64,000 nucleotides of DNA from Boswellia sacra (GCA_013180625.2 SNVD02003440.1:1-64000), one strand, 5' to 3'; counted from the first letter of the stretch, positions 1-11,735 are shown. The notes: a model not told the origin generated them from the sequence alone. A program made the numbers and translations.

Positions 1-471
1 ATTTCACGCTACACAAGTCCACAAGAATGCGTCTCAAGAGTCGTTCGGATATCATCCAAAGACTCCTTACTCAGTCCATTCTTGATGAACTGTAGTTTAT
101 CCTCTCGATTGTTAGACAAATATCCCAAGGAGCGGCAACGCTGGTTACAAGTTCATCTTGCACATCTAGGACAAACTTGTAACCTTTTCACTCTTCGCTT
201 TTGCGTAAGAGCTTTTTCCCAAACCTGGCATATGGGAAACAAGATTATCTGAAAACTCACAAGAGAATCGAACCTTGGCTTCAATTAACCATCTTAAATC
301 AGCAGGAATACCCTTACGCATCAACAACCTTAGTCTTTCTACACGAGCTTTATAAATTTTAAGCAAATCATTTTGAAGAAGAGAGGGAAAATGTTTGTGC
401 AATTTAGAGAGAATGGTATCCATGTGAAGAAAATGAGAGAGAAGAAAAGAAAATGGATGCAAGGTGAGCAA
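1..471 (-). pseudogene. Cys-rich cargo ORF downstream of integrase (element 1 copy)
   Basis: This lies 3' of the integrase on the element's sense strand. The methionine of the conserved start MDTILS is near 423. The open part ends at 166, where a frameshift follows the motif GKSSYAKAKSEK; the homologous frame continues to the window start with an in-frame TGA inside the Cys motif. Visible motif: C-x2-C-A-R-[stop]-T-C-x3-C-R-S-L-G, then S-N-N-R-E-D and a Q-F-I-K-N-G-L-S block. Copies in element A (about 53040-53480) and B (61703-62251) keep the same blocks, so it is a real family gene. Function is unknown; the basic stretch plus Cys cluster suggests nucleic-acid binding. It has no membrane segment, so it is not a typical env-like ORF. 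Confidence 0.7.
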
Positions 472-612
472 CAGTTTTTAGGGAACTGAAAAACCGACTT
501 TAAATGTCACGGAGTACCGTATCCGCCACTTGACCGGGAAAAATCAATCCTTAAAAAGGATCTATTAAAGCAATGGACTCTTCGTTTTGGGCAAAATTTT
601 CAAAGAATGGTT

Positions 613-1992
613 TTAACCGTTGTCCATTAACTTTAAACACATTACCATTCTTTGGGTTCTCAATTTCAACTGCTTCATGAGGGAAAACATTTTTAACAAT
701 GAAAGGCCCAGTCCACGAGACCGAAGTTTACCAGGAAACAAATGAAATCTTGAATCATAAAAAAGAACTTTTTGTGAAGGTTCAAAAGATTTTCTAACAA
801 TAAATTTGTCATGAAAAACCTTCATTTTTTCTTTGTAGATTTTAGAATTTTCATAAGCCTCATTCCTGATTTCTTCAAGTTCACTCAGTTAGAGTTTACG
901 TAACTTGCAAGCGTCATTCAAACTTGTGTTAAATGTTTTAATGGCCCAATAAGCTTTATGCTCAATTTTCACAGGCAAGTGACAAGGTTTTCCATAAACT
1001 AATCTATAAGGAGACATTCCCAATGATGTTTTGAAAGCAGTTCGGTAAGCCCAAAGTGCATCATTAAGTCTTAAAGACCAATCTTTATGATTTGGGTTAA
1101 CCGTTTTTTGTAAGATCTGTTTTATCTCCCTATTAGCTAATTCAACTTGTCCACGTGTTTGTGGGTGATAAGGTGTAGAAATTTTATGGGTTATTCCATA
1201 TTTCTTCATTAATGTTTCAAATGGTTTGTTACAAAAATGTCTACCCCCATCACTAATAATGGCTCGAGGAATTCCAAATCTACTCAAGATATTCTCTTTC
1301 AAGAATTTGACAACTGTTTTATGGTCATTGTTTCGACATGGAGTTGCCTCGACCCATTTGGAAACATAGTCTACTGCAACAAGGATATACACAAAACCAA
1401 ATGACGGTGGAAAGGGCCCCATAAAATCAATACCCCAACAATCAAAGATTTCAACAACAAGAATGGGATTCAAAGGCATCATGTTTCTTTTTGAAATGGA
1501 TCCAAATTTTTGACAATTTTCACACGTTTTGCAAAATGCATGTGCATCTTTAAATAAGGTGGGCCAATAAAATCCACATTGTAAGATCTTAGCAGCTGTT
1601 TTGCTAGATGAAAAATGTCCTCCACATGCTTCAGAATGAAAAAAGTTAATGACACTACTTACCTCATTGTCGGGTATGCATCTTCTTATTATTTGATCGG
1701 GACAATATTTAAAAAGATACAGATCATCCCAGTAAAAATTTTTCACCTCGGTTAAAAATTTTCTTTTGTCTTGAGCATTCCAATGAGGTGGCATTTTCCC
1801 TGTCGCAAGAAAATTTACAATGTTAGCAAACCAAGGTACAATAGCAACGGAAAATAAAAATTCATCAGGAAAAGAATCATTGATAGGTGAAGTTTCAATT
1901 AATGTCTCTGTCGTTAGTCTTGAAAGATGATCAGCAACGACATTTTCAGCTCCTTTCTTATCCTTTATTGTGATGTTGAATTCTTTGAGCAA
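613..1992 (-). CDS. Integrase (pol C-terminal part) of element 1
   Basis: One open frame of 367 codons (889-1992) encodes nearly all of integrase. It starts in the RNase H/integrase linker (VVADHLSRL). The zinc-binding HHCC module follows (HSEACGGHF then CKTCENC), and the catalytic core has D (GIDFMGPFP), D (ISDGG) and E ([10 protein letters not shown]). A stop after KLRKL splits off the C-terminal domain, which continues at 613-888 with [14 protein letters not shown] and a GKLRSRGLG block resembling the chromoviral/OTA GPF-like domain. Integrase inserts retrotransposon cDNA into chromosomes. With this premature stop the full-length protein is not made as one chain, but the catalytic core is undamaged. 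Confidence 0.93.
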
Positions 1993-1998
1993 TAAGAT

Positions 1999-2300
1999 CT
2001 ACCGTATCAATCTAGGTTTTGCATCCTGTTTAGACATTAAATATCTCACAGCTACATGGTCAGTGTAAACAATTGTGGGAGAACCAATTAAATAGGAACG
2101 AAATTTGTCTAATGCAAATACTACTGCAAGTAGTTCTTTTTCAGTTGTTGTGTAATTCATTTGTGCATCATTTAAAGTCCTACTTTCATAGTATATTACA
2201 TAAGGCTTACCTTCTTTTCTTTGTCCTAAGACAGCACCAACGGCATAGTCACTTGCATCACACATCAATTCAAAAGGCAAGGACCAATCAGGAGATTACA
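1999..2300 (-). CDS. RNase H domain of element 1
   Basis: About 93 residues open with [20 protein letters not shown], contain [19 protein letters not shown] and end with the [20 protein letters not shown] block. The first Asp (DASD), the Glu (EKE) and the second Asp (YTD) of the RNase H active site are present. The domain degrades the RNA strand of the RNA:DNA hybrid during reverse transcription. It lies between RT and integrase. A short frame break separates it from RT (2281-2384) and a stop separates it from integrase, so the pol polyprotein is interrupted here. Confidence 0.9.
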
Positions 2301-2384
2301 TAATTGGAGCAGTTGTTAAAAGTCCAATTAATGTATCAAAGGCATTTTGACATTCTTGAGTCCATTCAAAGGAAGTATCTTTTA

Positions 2385-3861
2385 TTAAGAGATTACAAAG
2401 AGGTTTAGATATAGCACTGAATTTCTTATGAACCTCCTATAAAATCCAGCATGCCCTAAGAATGAACGAACCTCTTTAACTGTTTTTGGTGGAGGCAAAT
2501 GGGATATTAATTCCACTTTTGCTTTATCCACTTCAATTCCTTTAGAAGACACTACATGACCTAAGACAATTCCTGAAGTGACCATATAATGAAATTTTTC
2601 CCAATTCAAAATAAGACCTTTTTCTACACACCTTTTTAGGACTTTTTCTAAGTTTTCAAGACAATTCTCAAAAGAGTTTCCGAAGACAGTTAAATCATCC
2701 ATAAAAACTTCTAAACAATGCTCAACCATATCACTGAAAATGCTTAACATGCATCTTTGAAAAGTGGCTGGGGCATTACAAAGTCCAAAAGGCATTCTCC
2801 TAAATGCAAAAGTGCCAAAGGGGCACGTGAATGTGGTCTTTTCTTGGTCTTCAAGTGCAATGGAAATTTGATAGTAGCCTGAGTATCCATCAAGAAAGCA
2901 GTAGTAGGGGTTTCCTGCTACTCTTTCAAGAATTTGGTCAAGGAAGGGTAAGGGAAAATGGTCTTTTCTAGTGACAGCATTTAATTTTCTATAATCAATG
3001 CACATCCTCCAACTAGATGAGACACGAGTTGGCAATAATTCACCCTTTTCATTTTTAACTACTGTAATGCCAGATTTCTTAGGTACTACTTGTGTAGGGC
3101 TTACCCACTTACTATCAGAAATAGGATAGATAATTCCCACATCAAGTAGTTTGAGAACTTCAGCCCTAATGACCTCTTTCATGTGTGGATTTAATCTCCT
3201 TTGAGGTTGTTGAGATGTTCTGGGCATTTTCCTCTAAATGTATTCTATGTGTGCAAATTAAAGGGTTAATACCTTTTATATCTTTTAAAGTCCACCCAAT
3301 TGCATTTTTATGCCTTTTAAGCACTTCTATCAACTTACCTTGTTGCTCGCATGTGAGGGATGAAGAAATTACCACCGGATATGTCTTATTCTCCCCAAGA
3401 TATGCATATTTCAGTCCTTCAGGTAAGGGCTTTAATTCTAACTTGGGAGCTTCCTCTTCCTTGCTTTCATTCATTTGCCCCAATTCTTCAAATCTTGATT
3501 TTGAGCCTTTTTCCAATACCTGTCCATAATCCAGTAAAGAACACATTTCAGAAAGATCATGTTCTAGTTCCATACTTGATTCTAACGAATTCACTAAAAA
3601 AGTTTCCAAAGGGTTAGAATAACTCCCTTTTTGGATTTGATCTTCCACAATAGATTCGATCATATTAGCCTCCTCAATTTCATCTTCTTCTTCATGTGGT
3701 TGTTTGCACATATTGAAAACATTAAGTTCCAATGTCATGTTCCCAAAAGATAGCTTCATGACTCCATTCCTGCAATTAATCAAAGCATTAGAGGTAGCTA
3801 GAAATGGACGCCCTAAAATGACGGGAATTGAATTACATACTTCCACTGGTTGTGTGTCCAA
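2385..3861 (-). CDS. Reverse transcriptase and protease-RT linker of element 1
   Basis: Two overlapping open frames. The upstream one (3166-3861) carries the end of protease and the linker (VILGRPFLATSNALINC, then an acidic region and PLPEGLKYAYLGENKTYPV). The downstream one (2385-3227) is the RT palm: WRMCIDYRKLNAVTRKDHFP, FLDGYSGYYQI, PFGLCNAPATFQRCM, the catalytic FMDDL, and LGHVVSSKGIEVDKAK. The frame switch near 3166-3227 is a mutation rather than a normal organisation, because Athila pol is continuous with gag-pol. All RT catalytic residues are present, which points to recent activity of this copy. Confidence 0.93.
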
Positions 3862-5249
3862 GATATAAAATCCACTGGGTAAATGAATTTATCGACTTGA
3901 ACTAATACATCTTCTACTACTCCTCTTGGTACTTTAATTGATCTATCAGCAAGCAAAAGAGTCACAGAAGTCGGTTTTAACTCACCTAGATTGAGTTTTT
4001 TGAAAAACCGAGTATGAAGCAAATTCACACTAGCACCAAGATCAAGTAAAGCTTGTTCAATTTTATGGTCTCCAATAACACATGAAATTGTAGGACCACC
4101 TGGATCCTTATATTTCACTGTATTATTATTTTGAAGAATAGCACTTACCTGCTCAGCTAGAAAGGCCTTCTTTTTCACATTCAATTTTCTTTTCACAGTG
4201 CACAAGTCTTTCAAAAATTTTGCATAAGAAGGTACCTGTTTGATCACATCAAGTAAGGGAATGTTGACCTTTACTTGTTTGAAAATTTCAAAGATTTCAG
4301 AATTGTGAGTTTGCTTCTTTTGTGTGGCTAATGCTTGAGGAAATGGAGGCATAGATGAGGATATGGTTTCCTCTTCGCTAGGTGTTGGTTTGGCAACCTC
4401 TTCCTGCCCTTTAGAGATCGATTCTTCTTCTTTCTCACAAGGGTCAGGAATGTGTTTTTCAACAATCTTACCATTGCGAAGGGTCATGACTGACTTGGCT
4501 TGGTCAAAGTAATGGTTACTTGAACTTCCTGCATTTGAGTTAGATTGATCTTTGGGGTTTTGCAATGTTTGAGAAGGAAATTTTCCTTTCTCTTGGATGC
4601 TAAATGTAGATGCAAATTTTGCAAGAGTTTCTGACAAATTTGCTAATGTTTGAGCAGTTTGACTATTGAAAGTCTCTTGCTTTGTAATGAATGAATGCAA
4701 TGTCTCTTCAAAGTCATTCCTAGGAGGAGGAGCATATGCATGAGCATGAGAATTTTGAAAATTTTGTGGTGTTTGAAAAGGGACTTGTGAAGATTGTGCA
4801 TGATTGTCAATTTTCCAGCTAAAATTTGGATGATTTCTCCAACCAGGATTGTAGGTTTGTGAATATGGATTGTGATTTGGCCTTTTGAAAGTGTTCAAGG
4901 CATTGGCTTCTTCATGGAGACATTCCCTAAAGGCAGGCAAAGTTGGGCAATCATCAGTAGAATGGTCATTGTCATCACAAATGTTACAGACATTTTCTTG
5001 AATAGATTTCAATTGACCACTCTTTTTCATCTCTAAAGCCTCGACTTTTCTAGCTAGGGATGCAAATTTGGCTTGAAGGTCATGGTCTTCCCTAAGGTTG
5101 TAAATGCCTCTATTGGATGTCGAGGTTGGGGCCTTACCTGGTACCTCATAGGTACCAGCAGTGTCCCAATTTTGTGCTTTTTCTGCCAAGGAATCTAGGA
5201 AGTCAAGTGTTTCCTCAGGGTCTTTTTCTTTAAATTCTCCACTACACAT
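3813..5249 (-). CDS. Gag C-terminus (zinc knuckle) and aspartic protease of element 1
   Basis: 478 codons. The N-terminal part is gag nucleocapsid: CNICDDNDHSTDDC fits the C-x2-C-x4-H-x4-C zinc knuckle that packages element RNA. A low-complexity Gln/Asn/Ser linker follows, and then a retropepsin-like protease with ALLDLGASVNLL in place of the usual D[TS]GA and the strand block LLLADRSIKVPRGVVEDVLV. DLGAS is characteristic of Athila-type sequences. A frameshift near 3860 separates the last protease residues, which continue in the 3166-3861 frame. The protein self-cleaves the polyprotein in virus-like particles. Confidence 0.9.
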   Translation of the reverse strand: MCSGEFKEKDPEETLDFLDSLAEKAQNWDTAGTYEVPGKAPTSTSNRGIYNLREDHDLQAKFASLARKVEALEMKKSGQLKSIQENVCNICDDNDHSTDDCPTLPAFRECLHEEANALNTFKRPNHNPYSQTYNPGWRNHPNFSWKIDNHAQSSQVPFQTPQNFQNSHAHAYAPPPRNDFEETLHSFITKQETFNSQTAQTLANLSETLAKFASTFSIQEKGKFPSQTLQNPKDQSNSNAGSSSNHYFDQAKSVMTLRNGKIVEKHIPDPCEKEEESISKGQEEVAKPTPSEEETISSSMPPFPQALATQKKQTHNSEIFEIFKQVKVNIPLLDVIKQVPSYAKFLKDLCTVKRKLNVKKKAFLAEQVSAILQNNNTVKYKDPGGPTISCVIGDHKIEQALLDLGASVNLLHTRFFKKLNLGELKPTSVTLLLADRSIKVPRGVVEDVLVQVDKFIYPVDFISWTHNQWKYVIQFPSF

Positions 5250-5302
5250 TAATTCTACTAGTTGCCTATCTTGAGGTGTTAACCCTTTATAGAAGTGTGC
5301 AA

Positions 5303-5959
5303 CTATTCTCCAAGTTTCAAACCATGGTGAGGACAGGTATTAAGTAGTTCCTTATACCTATCCCAACATTGGTAAAGGGTTTCCCCTTGTTTTTGAGAGA
5401 AATCAGAAATTTGTCTTTTAAGAGAATTTGTTCTATGGGTAGGAAAAAATTTTTTAAAAAATTGTTGTTTCATCTCATCCCATGAACTGATAGAATTCGA
5501 CCTCAAATTTTGTAACCATGTTCTAGCTTTATCTTTTAAAGAAAAAGGAAAAAGCTTTAATCTAATGGTGTTTATGCTACAATTTGGGTCAGTGTAGGAG
5601 CTACATACCTCTTCAAAGAGTTTCAAGTGCGAATATGGGTTCTCCATGTCAAGGCCATGAAAAGTGGGTAGAAGTCAAACAAAGCTTGGTTTGAAATTGA
5701 AATGGATTGAATTTGGAGGAGAAACTACATAAGATGGTGCACTAGTCCTTACCAGATTCATGTAGTCTTTGAGGGTTCTTCGTTGGTTTTGATCATTTTG
5801 TTGCGAACGGTTGTCCCCTTCATCTGTGAATATTTCCTCATGATTGTCGGCCATGTTTTCTAAGGAAGATGATATTTTTCTAACAAGTCTACCACTAGAT
5901 GTTCGTGACCAAATTTTCATGCAAGGAAGAGAGAAGAAAAGAGAGGAAAAGATGAACAC
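5303..5959 (-). pseudogene. Gag N-terminal region (capsid) of element 1, interrupted
   Basis: The capsid-like retrotransposon gag domain is in one frame: RRTLKDYMNLVRTSAPSYVV near the start and LKLFPFSLKDKARTWLQNL with WDEMKQQFFKKFFPTHRTNS further on. An in-frame TGA after FNFKPSFV (near 5675) splits it. A one-base shortening of a T run near 5317, compared with element 2 which has four Ts, shifts the frame after CPHHG. Both lesions disable gag. Element 2 (9714-10061) carries the same N-terminus, which starts MKIWS on both copies just downstream of the LTR. Confidence 0.88.
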
Positions 5960-6031
5960 ACAAAAAAATAAAAAATTTAGATCTAAGATGAGAAAAGAGA
6001 ATACTTACAATTTTGCACGCCAATTTTACCT

Positions 6032-6049
6032 TCCCTGCCAATGGCGCCA
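6032..6049 (-). other. Primer binding site, tRNA-Asp type (element 1)
   Basis: The plus strand resembles the 3' end of plant tRNA-Asp including CCA, so the minus strand is a TGGCGCC-type primer binding site. It ends 6 nt from the LTR boundary at 6056. Element 2 has the intact version (10172-10189); here the inner part shows two changes. Confidence 0.85.
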
Positions 6050-6055
6050 AAAACT

Positions 6056-7414
6056 TGACACATCCAAAAAATGATTGTCTCCCAAGTATAGGAGTGTCGA
6101 AGTAATAAACCCGGTGAGTCCGGGGTCGATCCACGAGGAAGGGAATTTTAGCGCTACAAACTATAAGTAAGCAAATATGATATGGATGATTCACGGAGAT
6201 GACAAGATAATATCAACAAATATAAGAAAAGAGCAAGTTCATAAACAATAAATGAACACAAGAGAAATTAACACAATAATAATGAAAGCTAAGGTTAGGG
6301 GATCCGCCCTTGATATTTCAAATAAGGATAAACAACCCGTTTTAGTTATATGAATTATATTTGCTTCATTACCAATATTTATACCACTTCTTGTAAATGG
6401 GTTCAAGCATCCAATGTGTCAATCACCATATGTCTACAACAAATTAAGGTTCCTAACTAGATTCGTGTCGGTAAGGAAGAACCATACATCATCTAGAAAG
6501 GATCCAAGCATTTGATGTGCCAAGGATTGTCGACAATGGATCAAGACCTCCACTTTACGAGTGGTGTCAAGATTGATTAAGAAATTAAATATAAATCATA
6601 TAAACAACATAAAGATTATGATTATTAAGCACATATTAAGGGTTAGAGAATCCTTACTCTCATATCAAGGGTTTCACCCTTTCACCTTAGCAAGAGAGAA
6701 ATTAGAAGACATTATAAGAGAAAGAACACAAAATGCAAGAAAAAGGAAATTCATTAATAACATTAAAACACAAGAGAGAAACACAATACAAGATCCCAGC
6801 CAAGGCCAAGATGCCCTAATGGGTCACAAGGCACCTCTATTTATAGATACATCCAAGGGCAAACTTGTCAAATTACAAGGGCATAATTGTCAAATATTAG
6901 TTGTAAATATCTTTGACAATTGGGATCATTAGGCACCGACTTTGACCATCAATTTTGACATTGAAATATTACGAATTTTGATCATATGTCTTCATGAAAG
7001 TTGTAGATATTTCTCTCCGCTTTCTATAACATATTGATTTGCACAATTTGGATATGTATTTTGAGAGATACGGTCCAAATACTGAGGCCTCATCAGACTG
7101 GGCTGAGACTATAGATGGGTTCACTTCAAGCCCAATTTTGGTCCACTAAGAGCTCGAATTTGATGATACTTGTGAAATGCAATCTTGTAGATAATTGAAT
7201 CAGCTTTTCAAAACATTAATATTTGCACCATTCTGATCTATAAATAGAAAGTTATGCCCATTTTACCGAACCTGTAACAAAGCCAAAATTAAGAGAAATT
7301 AATTCCAAAGATGAAAATGCTACAAATATGCTTAAGTTGAGGAATTTAATGACACTATTAATGCAATATGATGAACTAAACTCTTATTAAACATGCATAT
7401 TTAAGTGTTCATCA
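6056..7414 (-). repeat. 5' LTR of element 1 (1359 bp)
   Basis: It starts TGATGAAC and ends GGATGTGTCA on the minus strand, bounded by the primer site on one side and foreign sequence on the other. The same ends recur in the LTRs at 10196-11735, 11939-17594, 50891-52418 and, decayed, at 47690-49037 and 57929-59473. It is shorter than the solo LTR at 50891 mainly because it lacks the block of GGT/ACC quasi-palindromes near 51060-51200. A TATA-like box lies at 6837-6845 on the minus strand. Open frames inside it (for example 6561-6932 plus) are not genes. Confidence 0.93.
6837..6845 (-). promoter_or_regulatory. TATA-like box of the Athila-family LTR
   Basis: TATAAATAG on the minus strand, within a block conserved in every family LTR here (11179-11187 in element 2, near 51843-51851 in the solo LTR, near 12491 on the plus strand in element 3). 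Position inside the LTR and conservation suggest the core promoter for element RNA. Confidence 0.6.
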
Positions 7415-10061
7415 GTTAATGCCTTTCATGTCTTTTGAAGTCCACCCAATTGCATTTTTATGCCTTTTAAGTACTTCTACCAACTTACCTTGTTGCTCAC
7501 TTGTGAGGGATGAAGAAATTACCACTGCATACATTTGATTTTTCCTATGCATATTTTAGTCCTTTAGGTAAGGGCTTAAATTCTAACTTGGGATCTTCCT
7601 CTTCCTTGCTTTCATTTTTTTGTCCCAATTCTTCAAATCATGGTTTCAAGTCTTTTTCCATCACCTATGCACAATCCATTAAAAAACATATATTAGAAAG
7701 ATCAGGCTCTAGTTGCATGCTTGATTCTCATGAATTGACTAAATAGGTTTCCAAAGGGTTAGAAAAAACTCCCTTTTTGGATGTGGTCTTCCACAATAGT
7801 TTCAATCATATTGGCCTCCTCAATTTCATCATCTTCTTCATGCGATTGTTTACACATAATAAAAATGTAAAGTTCCAATGTCATGTTCTCAAATGATAGC
7901 TTCACGACTCCATTCTTGCAATTAATCAAAGCATTAGAGGTAGTTAAAAATGGACGCCGTAAAATGATAGGAATTGAATTACATACTTCCACTGGTTATG
8001 TATCCAAGACGATAAAATCCACTGGGTAAATGAATTTATCGACTTGAACGAACACATCTTCTACTACTCCTCTTGGCACTTTAATTGATCTATCAACAAG
8101 CAAAAGAGTCACAAAAGTAGGTCTTAACTCACCTAGATTAAGTTTCTAAAAAATCGAGTATGGAAGCAAATTCAGACTAGCACCAAGATCAAGTAAAGCT
8201 TGCTCAATTTTATGATCTCTAATAATACATGAGATTGTAAGACAACCTGGATCCTTATATTTCACGGTATTATTGTTTTGAAGAATAGAACTTACTTGCT
8301 CAGCTGGAAAAACCTTCTTTTTTGCACATTCAATTTTCTTTTCACAGTGCACCGATCTTTCAAAAATTTTGCATAAGGTACGTATTTGATCACATCTAGC
8401 AAGGGAATATTGACCTTTATTTGTTTAAAATTTTCAAAAATTTCAGAATTGTGATTTTGCTTATTTTGTGTGGTCAATGCTTGAGGAAATAGAGGCACAG
8501 GCAGGGATTACTTTCTTCCTCACTAAATGTTGATTTGGTAACCTCTTCCTGACCTTTAGAGATCGATTCATCTTCTTTCTCATAAGGTTTAGGAATATGT
8601 TTTTTAACAACCTTACCATTGCGAAAGGTCATAACTGATTTGGCTTGGTTAATGTAATGACTGTTTGAACTGCTCACACCTGAATTAGATTGATCTTTGG
8701 GATTTTGCCATGTTTGGGAAGGAATTTCCCTTTTTCATGGATACTAAATGTGGATGCAAATTTTGCAATAGTGTATGACAAATTTGCTAATATTTGAGCA
8801 GTTTGACTATGGAAAGCCTCTTGCTTTATAATAAATGAATGCATGTTTCTTCAAGGCCCTTCCTAGGAGAAGGAACATATGTATGATCAAGAGAATTTTA
8901 AAAATTTTGATGTGTTTGAAAAGGGGTTTGCGAATATTGTGCATGATTGTCATTCTTCCAACTAAATTTTGGGTGATTTCCTCAATTGGGATTATAGGTT
9001 TGTGAGTATGGATTTTGGTTTGGCCTTTTGAAAGTGTTTAAGGCATTGGCTTGTTCATGGCGACATTCCTTAAAAGCAGGCAAAGTTGGGCAATCATCAG
9101 TAGGATGGTCATTCGCAATACAAATGTGATAGATAATTTCTTGAACAGAATTCAATTGACCATTCTTTTCGTTTCTAAAGCCTTGACTTTTCTAGCTATG
9201 GATGCATATTTGGCTTGAAGGTCATGGTCTTTCCTAAGGTTATATATGCCTCTATTGGATGTCAGGGGTGGATTTTTGCTTGGTACCTTATAAGTGCCAA
9301 CAGTATCCCAATTTTGAGCTTTTTCTACTAATGAATCTAGGTAGTCAATTGCTTCTTCAAGGACTTTATCGTCAAATTGTCTGTTACACACTAGCTCTAC
9401 TAGTTGCCCATCTTGAGGTGTCAACGCTTTATAGAAATGTACAACTAATCTTCAACTTTCAAAACCATGGTGAGGACAGGTATTAAGTAATTCTTTATAC
9501 CGACCCAACATTGGTAAAGGGTTTCTCCTAGTTTTTGAGTAAAAGTTGTGATTTATCTTTTAAGAGAATTTGTTTTATGGAAGGAAAATTTTTTTTTCAA
9601 AAACTATTGTTTCATCTCATCCCATGAACTGATGGAGCTTGACTTCAAATTTTGTAGCCATGTTCTAGCTTTATCTTTTAAAGAAAAAGTGAAAAGCTTT
9701 AATCTAATAGTGTCTATGCTACAATTTGGGTCACTGTAAGAGTTACATACCTCTTCAGAGTTTTTAAGTGTGAATATGGGTTTTCCATGTCAAGGCCATT
9801 AAAGGTGGGTAAAAGTTGAATGAAACTCGATTTGAAATTGAAATGGATTGCATCGAGAGGAGAAACTATACAAGAAGGTGCACTAGTCCTTACCAGATTC
9901 ATGTAATCTCTTAGGGTTCTTGGTTGGTTTTGGTCATTTTGTTGGGAACGATTGTCCCCTTCATCTGTGAACCTTTCCATTTGATTATCAGCCATTTTTT
10001 CTAGGGAAGATGATGTTTGCCTTACAAGTCTACCACTAGATGTGCATGACCAAATTTTCAT
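7415..10061 (-). pseudogene. Gag-protease-linker of element 2 (decayed)
   Basis: Successive short frames follow the element 1 polyprotein. Gag N-terminus is at 9714-10061 (MKIWSCTSSGRLVRQTSSS). The middle of gag is at 9152-9424, and the nucleocapsid region follows with the zinc knuckle damaged near 9120. Linker is at 8292-8677, protease at 8146-8352 (ALLDLGASLNLL, DLGAS retained) and protease end/linker at 7759-7992. At least six frameshifts or stops separate these blocks, so no protein is expected. Confidence 0.85.
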
Positions 10062-10171
10062 GCAAATTTAAAGGAGAAAAGAAAAGAAAAGATGAACGCA
10101 CAATAACAACAAATTTAAGATCTAAAATGAGAAAGGAGAATACTTACAATTTTACATGCCACATTTTAGCT

Positions 10172-10189
10172 TCCCCGGCAACGGCGCCA
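10172..10189 (-). other. Primer binding site, perfect tRNA-Asp match (element 2)
   Basis: The plus strand reads TCCCCGGCAACGGCGCCA, the 3' end of plant tRNA-Asp with CCA, 6 nt from the LTR edge at 10196. It is a primer site rather than a tRNA gene because no cloverleaf precedes it. Confidence 0.92.
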
Positions 10190-10195
10190 AAAAAT

Positions 10196-11735
10196 TGACA
10201 CATCCAAAAATAGAATTATCTCCCAAGTACAAGAGTGCTGAAGTAATAAATCCGATAAGACTGGAGTCGATCCATGAGGAAAGAGATTTAGCGATACAAA
10301 CTAAAGGGTAGCAAATATGATAAGAATAATTCAAAAAAATTACAAGAGACTACTAATAAGTAAAAGTAAAGATGGTAGGCAGTACAGCTGACCATTCAAA
10401 TATAAAACAAAAATAAAATGTGGTAAAACCATCCATGGAAATAGGAGGTAAAACCTACCATCGCAAATGAAAGAAAAAGTTCACAAGCAATAAACAAGAA
10501 TACTTAAAACACATAAGCAAGAGGGACTAACACAATAATAATGAAAGCTAAGGTTAGGGGATCCACCCTTAATATATCAAATAAGAAAAACCAACCCAAT
10601 TATTACTTAATTGGAATCCACACATGAAGGAGGTTCCAATCGGAAGGTATATCATTTAAGCCCATTTTAGTTTTATGAATTACATTTGTTTCATTACCAA
10701 TATTTATACCATTTCTTGTAAATGGGTTCAAGCATCCAATGTGCCAATCACCATATATCTACAACAAATCAAGGTTCCTAGCTAGAATTGTGTTGGTAAG
10801 GAAGAAACATATGACATCTAGAAAGGATCCAAGCATTTGATCTGCCAACGATTGTCTACAATAGATCAAGACTTTCACTTTACGAGTGGTGTCAAGATTG
10901 ATTAAGGAAATAGATATAAATTATATAACATAAATATCAAAAGATTATGATTTTTAAGCACATATTAAAGGGTTAGAGGATCCTTATTCTCATACCAAAG
11001 GTTTCACCCTTTTACCTTAGCAAGAGAGAATTTAGCAAGACATTATGCCAGAAAAAAATAAACTGCAAGAAGAAAATGATTTATTAAAAACATCACAAGA
11101 ACAAAACACAAGAGAGAAAACACAATATTAAAGATCCCAGCCAAGAGCCAAGATGCCCTAATAGGTCACAATGCACCTCTATTTATAGATACATTCGGAG
11201 GCAAACTTGTCAAATTACAAAGGGACAATTGTTAAAAAATCTTGTTGACAATTTGGATCATCACATGCATCGACTTTGATCACTGATTTCAACACTGAAA
11301 TATTTAGAATTTTGAGCACATGTCTTCATAAAAGTTGTAGATATTTCTCTCGACTTTCTAGAACATCTTGATTCATATATATTAAGAGATATTGTCAAAA
11401 TACGGAGGCATGGTCAGGCTGGGTCAAAAGTGTAGATGGGTTCACTTCAAGCCTATTTTTGTTCCGCTAAAAGCCCGAATTTCATGCTACTTTGGGACAC
11501 AATCTTGTAAGTAATTTAATTAGCTTTCCAACAAATCAAGATTTGCACCATTCTAATTTATAAATAGAAAGGTATGCCTATTTTACTGAACCTATAAGAA
11601 AAGCTGAAATTAAGATGAAGTTAATTCAAAAGATGCAAAGATTGTAAATATGCTTAAATTGATGAATTTAGTGACACTATTAATGCATTATGATGAATTA
11701 AACTCTTATTAAACATACATATTTAATATTCATCA
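10196..11735 (-). repeat. 5' LTR of element 2 (1540 bp)
   Basis: Minus-strand ends TGATGAAT and GGATGTGTCA. Its length equals the element 3 LTR after removing the CACTA insertion and one TTA. It contains the quasi-palindromic GGT...ACC block near 10375-10460 that LTR1 has lost. Confidence 0.92.

Larger units (their letters stand above)
1..7414 (-). mobile_element. Element 1: Athila-type Ty3/gypsy retrotransposon (partial, 5' LTR present)
   Basis: Read on the minus strand the order is 5' LTR (7414-6056), primer binding site, gag, protease, reverse transcriptase, RNase H, integrase, then an extra Cys-rich ORF that runs off the window start. RT before integrase is the Ty3/gypsy order. The tRNA-Asp primer site, the DLGAS protease motif and the long gap between integrase and 3' LTR fit the Athila lineage. 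The 3' LTR must lie left of base 1. The right edge abuts RT-proximal sequence of element 2, so this copy inserted there; the expected 5-bp target duplication is GTTAA at 7415-7419. Frameshifts and stops in gag and protease make it non-autonomous, but RT and integrase are long open frames, so it is fairly young. Confidence 0.93.
7415..11735 (-). mobile_element. Element 2: Athila-type retrotransposon, interrupted by element 1
   Basis: It holds a 5' LTR (11735-10196), a perfect tRNA-Asp primer site, then gag and protease down to the protease-RT linker at 7415, where element 1 begins. The break falls in a sequence equivalent to about 3265 of element 1, so the remainder (RT to 3' LTR) is predicted left of the window. 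The right edge abuts the 3' end of element 3, so element 2 itself is an insertion; its expected target duplication is GAGCA at 11736-11740. Many indels and stops show it is older than element 1. Confidence 0.88.

Noticed and set aside
6561..6932. 123-codon plus-strand frame
   Set aside because: Lies antisense inside an LTR and is broken in the other LTR copies.
10172..10189. tRNA gene fragment
   Set aside because: Only the 3' end of tRNA-Asp is matched, and it sits at the LTR edge, so it is a primer binding site.
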